Shown here piece after piece: positions 43,131-58,100 of a stretch of 64,000 nt of DNA. Where the stretch lies: assembly GCA_045222555.1 (NCBI GenBank), contig JBGUYY010000091.1, positions 124,001 through 188,000 of the forward strand, given 5' to 3'. The notes under the pieces were generated by a model. The model was not told the origin of the DNA and searched no databases. It saw only the letters and a program-made list of their open reading frames with translations. Origin of the DNA: UBA1756 sp045222555. GTDB taxonomy: Bacteria > Bacteroidota > Bacteroidia > Bacteroidales > WCHB1-69. The position numbers and the translations under genes were made by a program. Position 1 is the stretch's first letter; each line of letters starts with the position of its first letter.

Positions 43131-46100
43131 ATGATGATACAGCCCAATGTCGGAAGACGTGAATTCAAGAAAAAGGTTCTTTTTACTATAGTGTTTATTT
43201 TCACTGCGCTTGCTTTTGCGGTGAAGGCGCAGGATGGTTCGTCCGGTGCCCCATTCCCCATCAGGACAGCGCAGCAGCTGACTTCGCTTGCCCAGCGGAT
43301 CAACGCGGGCGGCACCTTCTATTTCAATCCTGCCGATTCGATGTATGTGACGGCCAATGCTACCGGACGGGTGGCCATTGCCAACAAGGGTGAAGGGGCA
43401 TATTTCAAGTTGGTGGCCGACATTGAGCTGAACAGTGCCGATGTGGCCGCCAGTGAGGGAACTGGCAGTTATACGCAGTGGGTACCGATAGGAAACAGCA
43501 ATGAACATCCTTTCGATGGCACTTTCGATGGTGGGCATCATCTGGTGTCGGGCGTATTCATCTCTAAGCCGGAAGCCAATAATATGGGCTTGTTTGGTCA
43601 AACGGCTAACCATGCGACAATCAAAAACTTAGGTGTGATTAGGTCGTATGTCTGTGGTCAGAACGATGTGGGTGGTATTGTGGGTAAGACCCTCGGTACC
43701 ATCATTGATAGTTGCTTTTTTGTGGGTACGGTTATCGCTACCAATGCTCACGTGGGTGGTGTGGTTGGACAGATTAGTGGGGCGACGGTTGTGTCGCACT
43801 GCTATGCCAGTGCCACTGTGAGTGCGACCGTTTCGCAGGTAGGTGGTATTGTGGGTTGTACCGACAATGCTGGTGATGCCTGTACCATTTCGAACTGCTA
43901 TTCATCCAGTATCGTACAGGGTTTGCAGCAGTACACAGGTGGTATTCTCGGTGAGGACAAACACGAGTATACTATCCTCAGCAACCTATATTACGACCGT
44001 CAGATGATCCACATGCTGACCGCTGGCATCCAGCACAACAACATCGGTACAGGCATGGAGACTCGCGATATGATTGACGGGACGTGGGCACCGGCAGGTT
44101 TCACGGCCACAGGTGCAGGTTTCTATCCGCACATCACACATTTTGATGTGCCGGCCACTTCTCCAGCTTTCCTTTCTGTGGTGCCGATTATCCTCCCTGC
44201 CAACACCACCCTATCAGACCTTGAAACTGTGACTGAAATTACGCTTGGTGGTGGTAGTACAGTGAGTTGGGAAGATGTGGAGATTGTGGGTGACGCTTCG
44301 TTGAGCGACCATACTTTCACCCTCAATGGTGAGTGTTATGCGGAATTGGTTGCTACTGCCAACAACAATAGCAGCATCACCCGTACCTATCCGTTGCACC
44401 TGGTCAAGACTCCGCTGCTCGGAACGGCCGCCAATCCCTTCCCCATAAACAATCTTACCGACTTGAGTGCTTTCCGTACCGGTATCAACTCGGGTAGCGT
44501 TTTTACCTATAAGCATTTCTCCATCCCTGCTTTGGGAGCCAATACTCACTTCATTCAGACTGCGGACATTGCGATGCCCAACAGTAACTGGGCGAGTATC
44601 GGTAATGGATCGGCTGTGCCCTTTAAGGGTACATACGATGGCGGCAACCATGTTATTACCGGATGGCAACACAGCACAGCTGAGTATGCTTTCTTCCGCT
44701 ATACCGACCATGCTACGATTAAGAACTTGACCATTCGTGGTATTCGCTCGTCCAACCAGTCTGCCCTTATCCGTTGTATGACAGCTGGTACGGTGGACAA
44801 CTGCCATACCGATGGGTGTACCTCTATTAAAGGACCTCTGATTTATGAGACTTCCGAGTCGACCGATACGGCCTATATTAGAAACTCTTCCAACAGCAAT
44901 AAAATTGATATCAGTGGTGACATTGGAGGACTTGTCAGACAGTTGGGTACAAAATATAACGTGATAGACAACTGTCACAACTATGGCAATGTGAAGGGGA
45001 CGATCCGTGTGGGCGGTTTGGTAGGACGCGCGAAAGAAAATTCGGGCGCATATCTTATCATGACGCGTTGTTCCAACCATGGGTTGATTGAAAACTACAG
45101 TACTGGCAATGAGGCTCGTGTGGCCGGCTTGGTGGGTCACATGGACTGTTCGATTAGTTATAGTTACAACGCTGGCGAGGTGAAAGGATACCTGCATGAA
45201 GCGGGTATTGTGGCTGCTGGAACTGTATCGGTGTCGTACTGCTACAATGTGGGGAACATCACTTGCGGTGCCGCTGGAAATGTCAGTGCCCGCGAGGGTA
45301 ATGTGTATGGTATTGCGTCTTCTGCTTCCCATAGTTTCAACACGGGGCGCATCACCAACTATTCTACAGGTAATGCATACGGTGTTGCTGGCGGCACGCC
45401 GACCGACTGTTTCAATGCTGGCGAGGTGGTTGCACATGTGAATGGCGCTGCTTATTCCATCAGCGCTAATACAGCAACGCGCAGTTATGTGATAGGCCGC
45501 CTTGAAGGCGCGGACAAACAGGTGAACGCCACCTATTATGATGCTTCGCGTGTGCCGAGTTTCACTTCTGCGAGTGCCACATCAAAGACCACGGCGCAGA
45601 TGACCACGGGTTCGCTGATGTCGAATGCTAACTGGTTGGAAACGAGCGGTCTGTATCCCCGTATCGCAGGTCTGGACACGCTGACCATCAGTCAGGCAGT
45701 GGCTTTGCCCATCACTTTCGGCAGTACTACAGACAATGTGGACCATGTGTCTGCCAACTTTACAGTGGCCAACAGATTCGGCATCAAGTGGCGCATAGAG
45801 GGCACTTCTGGGGCGACTATTAGCACGGGGGATGGTACTACCTCGCAGACCGTCACTCTGCCGACCAACAGAACGGGCGGCAATATTATTTTGGCTGCCT
45901 ACAAAGGTGACTCTGTTTATTATCGCATCACATTGAAAATGGCCGTGGCTACGCCGACGAGTGCACTCACCGTGGATAATCTTACCGACCTGCAAAATCT
46001 GCGCGATGGTATCAACAGTGGTGCGACTTTCATGTACAAAGGCACACCAGTACCTGCTGGCGGCGAAGGCACCACCTTCCGTTTGACGGCGAATTTTAAC

Positions 46101-49100
46101 ATGCCCACCACCAGCTGGACCGCCATAGGAACCATCTCCAATACGTTCAAAGGCACCTTTGATGGAGATAATCACACCTTGAACAAACTCAAGCAGAGTG
46201 GAGTGAATGTGGCAGGTTTGTTCGGCTATGTGGAGGGTGGAACGGTGAAGAATCTGGTGCTTGACAGTGTCAATATTACCTCTTTCCAATATGGTGGTAG
46301 TGTTTGTGGCTGTTTGCGCGGAGACACCATCAAAAATTGCAAAACACGTGGTACGATGAACGGCGGTGGTACCGAGTACCATGCCCACAGACAGGTGGGA
46401 TGTGTAGTGGGATCGGCCACAGGCACCTCCTATATCACCAACTGCGAGAACTATATTAACTTCACCCATGCGGGAACAGGTTCCAATCCCTACTCTTCTG
46501 TAGGTGGTATTGTGGGTAGCGCATCTGAGACCACTAATATTGACACCTGTATCAATGCAGGTAATATTACTGGTGGCGAGTTTGTGGCTGGTATCTGCGC
46601 CAATGGCGGTAAGTTGCATTGTTGTATCAATTATGGAGACATTACGGGTATGGCTTTGTCGCGTGGCGTAGCTGGTATTGCTGTGCAGAGCCTAGGAGGA
46701 CATGGCTACATTACCTCTGTCCTTCCTGAATGTTATCAATGTGTGAACAGTGGTAAAGTAGAAGTGCCTGTTGTTTCCGCCAGCTGCTATGTTTCAGGTG
46801 TTTGCTCACGAGGTAAGGTGCAGCAATGTTATAATGCAGGTATGGTGATTGGTAACAATGCCGAGTGTGTGTCTGGCGTACAGGCTGTAAATGGTGGTGA
46901 AGGTAGCACCGTTACTCGATGTTTCAATGTCGGTCAGGTGACGGGTACAGGAACGGTTCGTGCGGTTACCAATACCACATCTTCGGTTACCAATTGTTTT
47001 TATGACCAACAGATGTGCACGGCTACCGACAGCCATAGCGGAGTGACGGCGAAGACCACTGCGGAGATGTGCGGCACCTTGTTGCGCGCTTCTTTAGGGA
47101 ATGATACCTATTATTATTATGAGGCGAATATGTATCCTCGTATGAAAGGTATTCAGGATAAGGCAGCTTCCAAAGCGATTGCGGCACCTATCTTCTTGAA
47201 TGTTCAAGACTCTGTTACCTACGTGGAAAACCACTTCACCACAGGCGGTTGCGCGAACCATAATGTAGTGTGGACCACCGATGGCGCATCTATCAGCATT
47301 ACGGGATGTGCCGACACACTCAGGGTTCCCGGTTTGCCCTATATGATGGCCACCATCAATGATACTATATATAAGAAAGTCCGTCTCCAGGTACTGATGG
47401 ATGCCTTCATTATCAAGGATTCCGCCGAGTTGAACCATTTCAGGGCAAGAATTAATGCCGGAAATGTGTTCTACTATAATCCGGCTGACTCCACCTATCA
47501 TCAGTATGAATCAGCAGGCTATATCTCTGTTCCGGCATCGGGTGTGGGGGCAACGTTCCGCGTATCCAACGATATTAACCTCAATAATCAGGCATGGACT
47601 CCTATTGATAATTTCCGAGGCACGTTTGACGGCGGTCATCATACCATCAGCAATTTCAGACCCAATGCAAGGGAAAATACAGGTTTCTTTGGCACCACTA
47701 CAAACGCTTTCATTAAGAATCTCATTTTGGAGGATGTGAGGGTTAATACAACCAAAGCTAAGGCTGCAATTTTGGTGGGCACTATGACTTCCACCAACTT
47801 GAGCGATATCACTATAAAAAACTCTGTCATCAATTCTTCTGAAAATCATGTGGGAGGAATTGCAGCTGTTGCGACAGGATGCAACACGACAGGACTCACC
47901 CTGTTGAATGATACCATCACGGGTAAACAATATACCTCAGGTGGAGTGGGCCAATGGACGGGTAATTCATTAACCCATTCTTACGCTAAGGGGTGTGTAA
48001 TTACAGGTACAAATTATGTGGGAGGTTTTGGCGGTTCTGTCTCCCAGCAGGGTATTACCTTCACACAAACTGATGTTATAGTGGACACTTGTACGATTGT
48101 CGGTACGACCGGCGTGGGTGGATTTTTCGGTTCGCATGGCTATAATCATGGTGGTAATCCTAAAAACATCCATGTGCGTGGAGGTAGTGTGACGGGTACG
48201 GGCAACAATGTGGGAGGTCTGTACGGAACGGGTAATGGTCTTGGATTTAGCGATGCTTATTGTTCCAATAGTGCTACGGTGACGGGTAAAAATAATGTGG
48301 GCGGTATTGTCGGAAGCAAGAGCCACCGTGAAATGAATTATGCCATCAATACGGGTTCGGTGACCGGTAACAACTATGTGGGAGGTATTATGGGAACAGA
48401 TGCCGGTAGTGGTACGGGTCAAGCCTCCGCTTCACATTGTGTGAACACTGGTAGTGTAACAGGTAACAATTATGTAGGTGGTATCAGAGGTAACGCCTAC
48501 CACACCTCTACCAGCGCAGCTGTGCAGTGTGTGAACACCGGTGATGTGACAGGTAATCAATATGTAGGTGGTATTATTGGTGAAAGCAAGGGTGGAAGTT
48601 GTGGTAACGTGAATGCAGGTAGAATTACGGGTAATTCCTACGTGGGAGGACTTGTGGGCAGCCAGACCAACTATACGGGTTATTCCCTCTCTCTCCATCA
48701 CAGTTACTCCTCAGGACAGGTGTATGGTACCGAATATGTGGGTAGTGTTGTGGGCTACCATGAATCAACAACGGTAAGCAAATGTTACTACGACAAGCAG
48801 ATGTCCTCCCGTGTAAAAGGTTCTGGTGTTGCAGAAGACGATATAACTGACGTGGCGGAAGGCAAACTGACTCGTGAGATGCTGAATACTGGAATCAGTA
48901 CGCAGTTGGCAAATGGCTCGACCGTCTATTTCACCTATACTGCCAACCTTTATCCGCGGCCTACTACCGTTGTCAATCGCGATGATGCCAAGGTGGCTGC
49001 TTCACCTATCGTCTTGGCTGATACCGTTACGGCATATACCATCCCGGGTATCGCTGGTTATACCATCAATCCCTCCACTGCCAATAGCGTAGAATGGAGC

Positions 49101-52100
49101 CGTACTGATGGAATAGCATTTTATAAAGACGGGACATCGTTCAAAGCACAACGATCAGGTATGACCGTGCTGACGGCTTCTCTGAACGGCTTTAGCAAGA
49201 ATGTGGACTTTGTGGTGGGCGTGAGTAGCGACCTTCCCTGTATTATCAAGAATTACGCCGAACTGACGAAATTCACCACGTATATCAATTCAGGAAACTC
49301 TTTCTATTACAATACGGCTGACTCCTCTTTCCATGCTACCCCGCCGAGTAGCAGCATCTCTATCATCCCGATTGCGGCCGGTGGCGAAAGCTGTTTCTTC
49401 AAACTCAATTACGACCAGTCGTTCCAGATTGACGAGTGGCCGGGACGTATCGGTACCCCCGCCCATCCATTCCTTGGAGATTTTAACGGTGGCAACCATA
49501 CCATCAGTTATCTGCCCAACTCCACCAGCGATACTTGCGGTTTCTTTGGGTATAATGCGGGTAATGTCTATAACCTTAATTTCACCAATACGAATATGAC
49601 CACTGCCAACACGCATGACTTTGTGGGTGTGGTGGCAGGTTACAATGCGGGCAAAATTGACAGTTGTCATGTGGCGAGCGGTTCTGTTTATGGTCATAAC
49701 AACGTGGGTGCCATAGCAGGTGCCAATACTGGCTATGTGTCGTCCAGCTATAGCAGCGCCCAGGTTGCCGGTAATAGTTATGTGGGTGGTGTTGTGGGTA
49801 ACAACACCTATTCGCTCACTTCCTGTTTCAATATTGGTGATGTTCAGGGAACCACTTATACGGGTGGTGTGGCCGGCGACAATTCAGGAACGCTTACGTA
49901 TAGTTATAATGCTGGAAATATCACGGGAATAGGTACCGTCAACCGATTGGGTGGCGTGGTTGGTAATTCTGGCAATAACTTGGGATATTGTTATAATGTA
50001 GGTACCATTAATGGTACAGGTTCTAACATCGGTTCTGTGGCGGGTGCCTGCTCGGCCAACAATATTGCCACAGTGGCTTACGATAACCAGATGTCGGTTA
50101 TCACTGCTTTCGGCAGTGGCGACCTGTTGGCCACTTCTGCCTACACTGCCGACATGACGGGTACGGCATTGCGGTCGGTGCTGGGTACTGACAATTGGGA
50201 GTACACCACGGGTTTGTATCCGCGTCTGAAAGGTATGGACACCCTCAACGCAGCCTATATTGGTGCTGCTCCTGTGTTCCTCAGCGATGGTGAGCGTGTG
50301 ATGGACGTGGAGCATGCTTTCAGCGTTCAGACCAACAACTCTGTAACCTGGGCTTCCAGTTCCGACGCCCTCGATATGTCGGGCCAGCCGGCGGTAACCT
50401 TTGTGCACTGTGGTCAGCCGGTGCTTACTGTTTCCCGTGGTGGTGAAGAAAGAAATGTTCCGTTGCAGATCAATTATACTGCATCTCAAGAAATAAGAGA
50501 CACTACCTGCGGCGAGCCCTACACATGGGATTTGAACGGTATTGTATACCATACTTCCAATACGGTGATGGTGAATCGTGTGGAAGCCGACGGATGTCCC
50601 TATACCTACACGTTGAAGATCACCATCCCCGAGCCGCTGCAAGTTGCAGTTTCCGCTACCCCCCAGCAATGTTATGGCGAGAATGACGGTGCCGCAATGG
50701 CAACCCCGCAGGGCGGTCTGGGACATAGTTATACCTATACTTGGGTGGATAATGATGGCGTAAGCTATCCGAGTACGGCATCCATTAGCCATCTTGCTCC
50801 AAACAAGCGCTATATTGTCACCGTTCAGGATGCTCTTAACACGAAGGTTTGTACCGTCAAGGACAGCGTAGAGGTGGATCCCGCTATCGAATTGGTGGCC
50901 TCTGTTGACTCTGTGTCGGGAGGTTGCTATGGCAGTGTGGATGGCTTCTTCGAGGTCTCCTTCTCGGGAGGTGCTGCTCCTTATGTGCTTTCATGGAATG
51001 GTAACAGTCGTACCGTGGCGGATCCGAAGGATCATTACCGTATTGACGGTTTGAACAACGGCACCTACAATATTACGGTAACGGATGACCATGGGTGTGA
51101 AAAAGTGTTGACGGCTACTCTGAGTGAAGACAACACCCTTTATACAGTTACAGCCTTCGGAGATTCCAAGATGTACGATGGCACTCCGTTGGTTTCCAAC
51201 CAATACATCTTGCAGATTGGTACGGGCACACCGGTGAGTATTACTTCTGGACAGAGCCAAACTTTAGCTAACGGTGATGTGCTGACGGCTACGGTGAGCC
51301 TCGTGGATCCGACCGATGTTGGTGTTTACAGCAACACCATCACTTCTTGTACAGTGATGCGCGATGGTGTGGATGTGACCTGCCAGTATAACCTTACTCT
51401 TAACAATAGCACCGTGGTGATCACCAAACGCCACGTGACACTTACTTCTGGCGACAGCACGGCATTTTATCCGAATACTGCACGCAAGGATGAAGTGACG
51501 GTGTCGGGTGACGGATTCGCTGCGGGTGAGACGGTTACCTATAATGTCACCGGAGAGCAGATCGGCGGTGGTGTGAGCGACAACACCTTCACCATCAACT
51601 GGGGAACTGTTAATCCAGATAACTACGATACCACTAAGGTCTATGGAACCCTTACTGTAGTGAAAAATGGTATGTTGATTGTGCGCGCAAAGAGCCTGAA
51701 CAGAAACTATGACGGAACTACAGATGTGTTCACCTCTGAGGAGAATGTGGGTTATACGGTGGCTGCATATTATGTGCGTGGGGTGAATGACACAGTTTAC
51801 GGTCTGGGTCCTGAATATAGTGTGGAAGTGGTGATGAACAATGGTGCAGATATCTCCATGAAGGATGCTGATACCGTGCCGAATGTCATCACTTCTGTCC
51901 ATGCCTATTATAATGATGGTGTTACGATACATGATGTGACGAATTCTTTTGAAAGTCACCAGTTTACAGATGGAGTCCTTCAGGTCAATCCGCGTCCGGT
52001 AGAGGTCATTTCTCAAGACAATTCTTGGACGTATGATGGACAGACGCATACTTTGCCAGGGGTGACGATAGTGGGCTCCTTTGTGGCAGGGGAGATGGAG

Positions 52101-55100
52101 AGTGTAGCAGCTACTGCGACAGGATCTATCAAGGATTACGGAACGGTGACCAATACCATCCAGCTGCATCCGGTAGCAGGTGGCAATTATCTGGCTTCCA
52201 ACTATGACATCACCAAGACAGAAGGAACGCTTGAAATCACCAAACGTCAGTTGACGATTACAGGTGTTACCAACTACATTGATTATACAGGTCAAGAAGA
52301 GAGCATTACTGAATTCACATACGGGAATTTGGTAAGCGGACATACTGCAAGTGGAATTTCCTATCTCGCTCATGGTACTGAAATTGGCGAGCATGTGGGT
52401 GCTTTTAGTGGTACACTTCTTGTAAAAGATGAAAATAATATTGACGTTACCAATAATTATGAACCTGATTATCGGGTGGGTAGTCTTTGGATTCGTAGTT
52501 TGGATAAGGAGTTGAAAGTGATTTCGGTCACTTCCTCCCATTCGTACGATGGGACTACCATCACCGACCAGCTGTACAATGTTACTTTTGGTTATGTGCC
52601 GGTGTCTTCCGTTGATGATAACTTCCACTTCAGACTCAGCACGGGTGACACGGTAGTCGTTACTCCGAAAGATGACGCGGTTACTGGCCGGATTCACGTG
52701 GGTAGTTTCCGTAATAATTTTGAGATTGCAATTGTTCCTGCTGCCCATAGTGGTAACTATCATAACATTGTATTGGATACTGGTGTCGTTTCTATAACAC
52801 CGCGGCATGTAACCCTGCGTTCTATGTCGATGAACAAGGTCTATGATGCACAACCTATCGCTTGGGATAGCGTGATGGTGGCAGGTGACGGATTTGTAGA
52901 AGGGGAATCGGCTACCTATAACAATTTCCGTGGCGGCAATACCTACACCAATGTAGGTGAATATAAAAACACCTTCAATTATACACTGTCTTCTAGTACG
53001 CAGGCTGCTGATTATCAAATATCAATTGATACAGGATTACTGGTCATTACCCCGGCTACGCTTACCATTAAAGCCAATGATTTGACCCGCTATTATGGCG
53101 AACCTAATAATTTTACTTACGAGATCAATGGCTTCCAAGGGGGAGAAGGATCCAGCGTGATTTCTGGTTTGGATGCTAACCATCCCTCATACGATTGCTT
53201 GGGCGGCCAGTATGCTCCTATTGGTACCTACACCATTACCCCTGTGCTCACAGGACTGACGGCTGGCAATTACACCCTCGTACCCGCCACTGGAACGCTG
53301 ACGGTGCAAAGAAGGAATTTGGTGGTGAATGCACCCTCCATCACAGTTGCTTACAATGGTTTGGAACACAACCAGACGACCGATCCGATAGATAACAGTG
53401 AGATTACCTACACAGGTCTTGCTACTGGAGATGTTGCTACGGCATCCATGTCTTATGCTCGTGTAGAAGGTGGAGAATCAGCGATGAATGTTCTTTCTTG
53501 CATGATTACACATAATGGAGAAAATGTGACCAATAACTATAACATTACGGCCAATCCCAACTCCAAACTGATCGTTACTCCCGCTAATCTTACTATTAAG
53601 GTGGATAACGAAACTAAAACGTATGATGGCACAGACCTGCTGGCTGATTCTTACACCATTGTTTCAGGATCCATTCAGGCCAACGACGCCATTGTCGCTT
53701 CTTCGGTCAACTACGTCGGTTCACAACGTAATGTGGGTACCTCAACGGCTCATATCAACGAATCGGATTTCCGTATTCTGCACAATGGCATTGACAACGT
53801 GACCACTTCCAGTTACAACATTACCTTCCAAACGGGTGACTTGACCGTGACTCCGAAGGCTGTCACAGTAACGGCTGATGCCAAAACAAAGGTTTATGGA
53901 GAAAGCGATCCGACCTTAACGGCTACAGTCGCTGGCACTCTCGGCAGCGATGTGGTGACGTACACCCTTAGCCGTGCAGCTGGCGAAGATGTCGGTACCT
54001 ATACCATCACCCCGACAGGTGATGCTACACAGGGTAACTATGCCGTTACCTACGTGACGAATACCCTGACGATCACCAAAGCAGAACTTGTGGTGAAAGT
54101 GAACAATCAAACCAAAACATACGGAGAAGCTGATCCTGACAATTCGGTGACCTTGGTCGGTTTGACTAACGAAGATACTGAATCTGCCATACTTACTGCT
54201 TTGAGCCTCTCCTATACCCGCGTATCGGGCGAGGATGTGGGCACTTATACCATCACGGCTCATGGTCCCAGCGAAATTGACAATTATACCGTTTCCTATC
54301 AAACGGGTACACTGACCATCACCAAGGCCGCGCTGACGGTGACAGCTGATGCCAAAACCAAGGTTTATGGTGGGGCTGATCCTGCGCTCACAGTTACGTT
54401 CACGGGTGTTACGGGTGAAGATACTCCAGCCTCACTTACCGCAGATCTTGGTCTGACCATTAGTCGTGCAGCAGGCGAGGATGTCGGAACTTATACCATC
54501 ACTCCGACAGGTGCGGCTACACATCAGAACTATACGGTAACCTATACGATTAATAATTTCACGATCACCCCGGCGGCCATCACCATCAAGGCTGATGACA
54601 AGACGAAGGTGTATGACAATGATGAGAGTACCGACCCGGCTCTGACGGCTACTGTTACGGGCGTGCCGACAAGTGGTGTTGCGCCGGTTTATACGTTAAG
54701 TCGTGCGCCGGGACAAGCAGTGGACGACTACACCATCTTTGTGTCTGCTCCCGCAACTTCCAACCCGAACTACACTATTACGACAGAGACGGGTACATTC
54801 AGCATCACAAAACGGGATCTCACTATCACTATCAACGACACGAAGGAGTACGATGGTACTGCTTTGGTGACCAACTATACAGAGGCTACTGCTACAGGTC
54901 TGCAGAATGGTGCGACCTTGAACGCAGGTGCGGTGACAACCCCCAGCGCAAATGCGAATACCTATACTGACAATACGGGTGTCAATATTACTACACAATT
55001 CGCCACCAGTGATGGCATAGGTAACTACAATGTGAGTTATAACTTCACGCAGAAAATCACGCAGAAGTCGCTGACCATCACGGCCGACAGCGACAGCAAG

Positions 55101-58100
55101 GTGTACGACGGCACGGCGCTGACGAAGAACAGCTACACGAACACGGCCCTTGCCACGGGCGACCACATTGAGAGCGTGACGGTGACGGGCAGCCAGACAG
55201 TGGTGGGCACGAGCACCAACGTCCCGAGCGCGGCGGTCATCAAGAACGCCAGCGATGAGGACGTGACGGCCAGCTACGCCATCACCTATGTGAACGGCAC
55301 CTTGGAGGTGACGCAGAAGTCGCTGACCATCACAGCCGACAGCGACAGCAAGGTGTACGACGGCACGGCGCTGACGAAGAACAGCTACACGAACACGACC
55401 CTTGCCGCAGGAGATGCCATCACCAGTGTGACGGTGACGGGCAGCCAGACGGTGGTGGGCACGAGCGCCAACGTTCCGAGCGCGGCGGTCATCAAGAACG
55501 CCAGCGATGAGGACGTGACGTCCAGCTACGCCATCACCTATGTGAACGGCACCTTGGAGGTGACGCAGAAGTCACTGACCATCACGGCCGATAGCGACAG
55601 CAAGGTGTACGATGGCACGGCACTGACGAAGAACAGCTACACGAACACTGCCCTTGCCAGCACTGACCACTTCGAGAGCGTGACGGTGACGGGCAGCCAG
55701 ACGGTGGTGGGCACGAGCGCCAACGTTCCGAGCGCGGCGGTCATCAAGAACGCCAGCGATGAGGATGTGACGACCAGCTATGACATCACCTACACGAACG
55801 GAACTTTGGAGGTGACGCCCAAAGCCATCACCATCTCTGCCGACGACAAGACGAAAGTGTACGATAACGACGCCAGCACCGATCCAGCATTGACAGCCAC
55901 TGTTTCGGGTGTGCCGACCAACGGAGTGGCTCCTGTCTATACGTTAAGCCGCACAGCTGGTCAGACTGTTGGTAACTATACCATCACGGTGACGGCCGAG
56001 GCGACCTCGAATCCGAACTACACCATCACGACCGAAACAGGTACGTTTAGTATCACTCCGCGTGACCTCACCATCCAACTCGACACCACGAAGGTGTACG
56101 ACGGCACGGTGTTCGTGAGCACGTATGCTGCCACTGGTGCGGGCTACACGGTGACGGGCCTGCAGAACGGTGCGACGGTCACGGCGGGTGTGGTGACGAG
56201 CAGTGCTAAGGATGTGGCGACCTACATCGACTCGGTGGCGACGAACTACGCGTCTGTGACGACCGCGTTCACCACCAGCGACGGCATCACCAACTACAAC
56301 GTGATCTACGACCTCAAGCAGGTCATCACCCCTGCAACGCTCACCATCAAGCTCGACACCACGAAGGTGTACGACGGCACGGCGTTCGTGAGCACGTATG
56401 CGGCCACGGGTGCCGGCTACACGGTGACGGGCCTGCAGAACGGTGCTACCGTCACGGCGGGTGTGGTGACCAGCAGCGCAAAGGATGTGGCGACCTACAT
56501 CGACTCGGTGGCGACGAACTACGCGTCTGTGACGACCGCGTTCACCACCAGTGACGGCATCACCAACTACAACGTGATCTACGACCTCAAGCAGGTCATC
56601 ACCCCTGCAACCCTCACCATCAAACTCGACACCACGAAGGTGTACGACGGAACGGCGTTCGTGAGCACGTATGCGGCCACGGGTGCCGGCTACATGGTGA
56701 CGGGCCTCCAGAACGGCGCTACCGTCACGGCCGGTGTGGTGACTTCACCCAGCGCCAATGTGGGTACCTATACCGACAATACAGGTGCGAACATCACCAC
56801 GGCGTTTGAGACGAGCGATGATATCACCAACTATACTGTAACCTACGACTTCAAGCAGGTCATCACGCCTCGTCCTGGTGCTGTGGTGACCATTCAGGAG
56901 CACGGAGCTGAGGTGGAATACAATGGCACCGACCAGAGAGTGACGGGTTACAGCGTATCAATTGCCGATCCGATTAACTTGTACACTGTTGCCGATTTCA
57001 GTTTCATTGGCATGGTCAGCGATTCTATTGCACATGGTACGGGATCAGCTGACGCTATCCATATTTATGACATGAACTTGCGTCCGGCGTATTTCCGCAA
57101 CGACAATACCAACTATATGAATGTCACCTTCCAGATATCGGACAGCGCATTGTATATCTATCCGAATTTGAAGGCAGAAGCTACTACTACGCAGGTGTTC
57201 TGTCATTCGGGCAACAATGGTACCGCTACTATTGAGGTGACTGGTGGTAAGCAACACTTTGGCAAGTACCATTTCTCCTTCGAAGGTGGTACCCCTGAAG
57301 AATTTGAAAGTCCTCATACGTACACGGATCTGCCAGAAGGTTCTTATAGTGTGGAAATTACGGATTCATTAGGATATCATGTTACCGTAAACTTCTCGAT
57401 TACGGAGATTGAAGAACTTACAGCCACTATTGTAACTCCTACGGATCTTTGTCCGAACCAGGGCAGTTATCCGGTGAGAGTGAATGTGACTGGCGGTACT
57501 GCTCCTTACACTTACACTTGGACGGGCGCCCAGGCTGTGGATGCCGATGCTACGCAGGTGCTGCAGGTGGCCGTTAACGATGGTGAAGAGACCTACGCTG
57601 TGAGCGTGTCAGTGTTGGATGCTCACAACTGTCCGGCAGCTGACGATGCCACCTTTACCGTGAAACCCTCTGTGGAAAAGGTGGGTAGCGTGACCTACAC
57701 TTGTTCCAACGATACTTCTGTTACTTTGAGATATGGTGTCTATGACACGCTGATTATCCTCAACCAGCCCGCGTGGATCAGCAACATTCCTGCCATGCCG
57801 CTGACGCTCGTACCTGAAGGTAAGCCGGTCACCGACCGTTACGCCATTCCTGAGGGTCGCGAGGATACCACTTACATTGTGAAGTGGCACATTGTGGATA
57901 CTTGCGGTGGCGACACGCTGATTTGCACGCAGCGTATCACGGTTGCTTTCCCCGATTGCGCCGGTACGGTTAACGATGCCAATGGTAATAGCTACGAGGT
58001 GATCCGATTGGGTGCCAACTGCTGGACCAAGCCGAATTATCTTGCCGTTCCCGAACCGATTCGTTCAACCCGAGCTTCCAGCAACGGTACGTACAAGTAC

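Noticed and set aside
51264..53018. Long open frame on the minus strand (584 codons) inside the second giant gene, and several others such as 44214-45437 and 40475-41536
   Set aside because: They are antisense to clear repeat-domain coding, lack signal peptides or known motifs, and have the composition expected of reverse-translated Thr/Val/Gly/Asn-rich repeats.
55062..56861. CRISPR-like or other non-coding array
   Set aside because: The units are 252-273 bp, contiguous without spacers, and in frame within a protein of regular domains.
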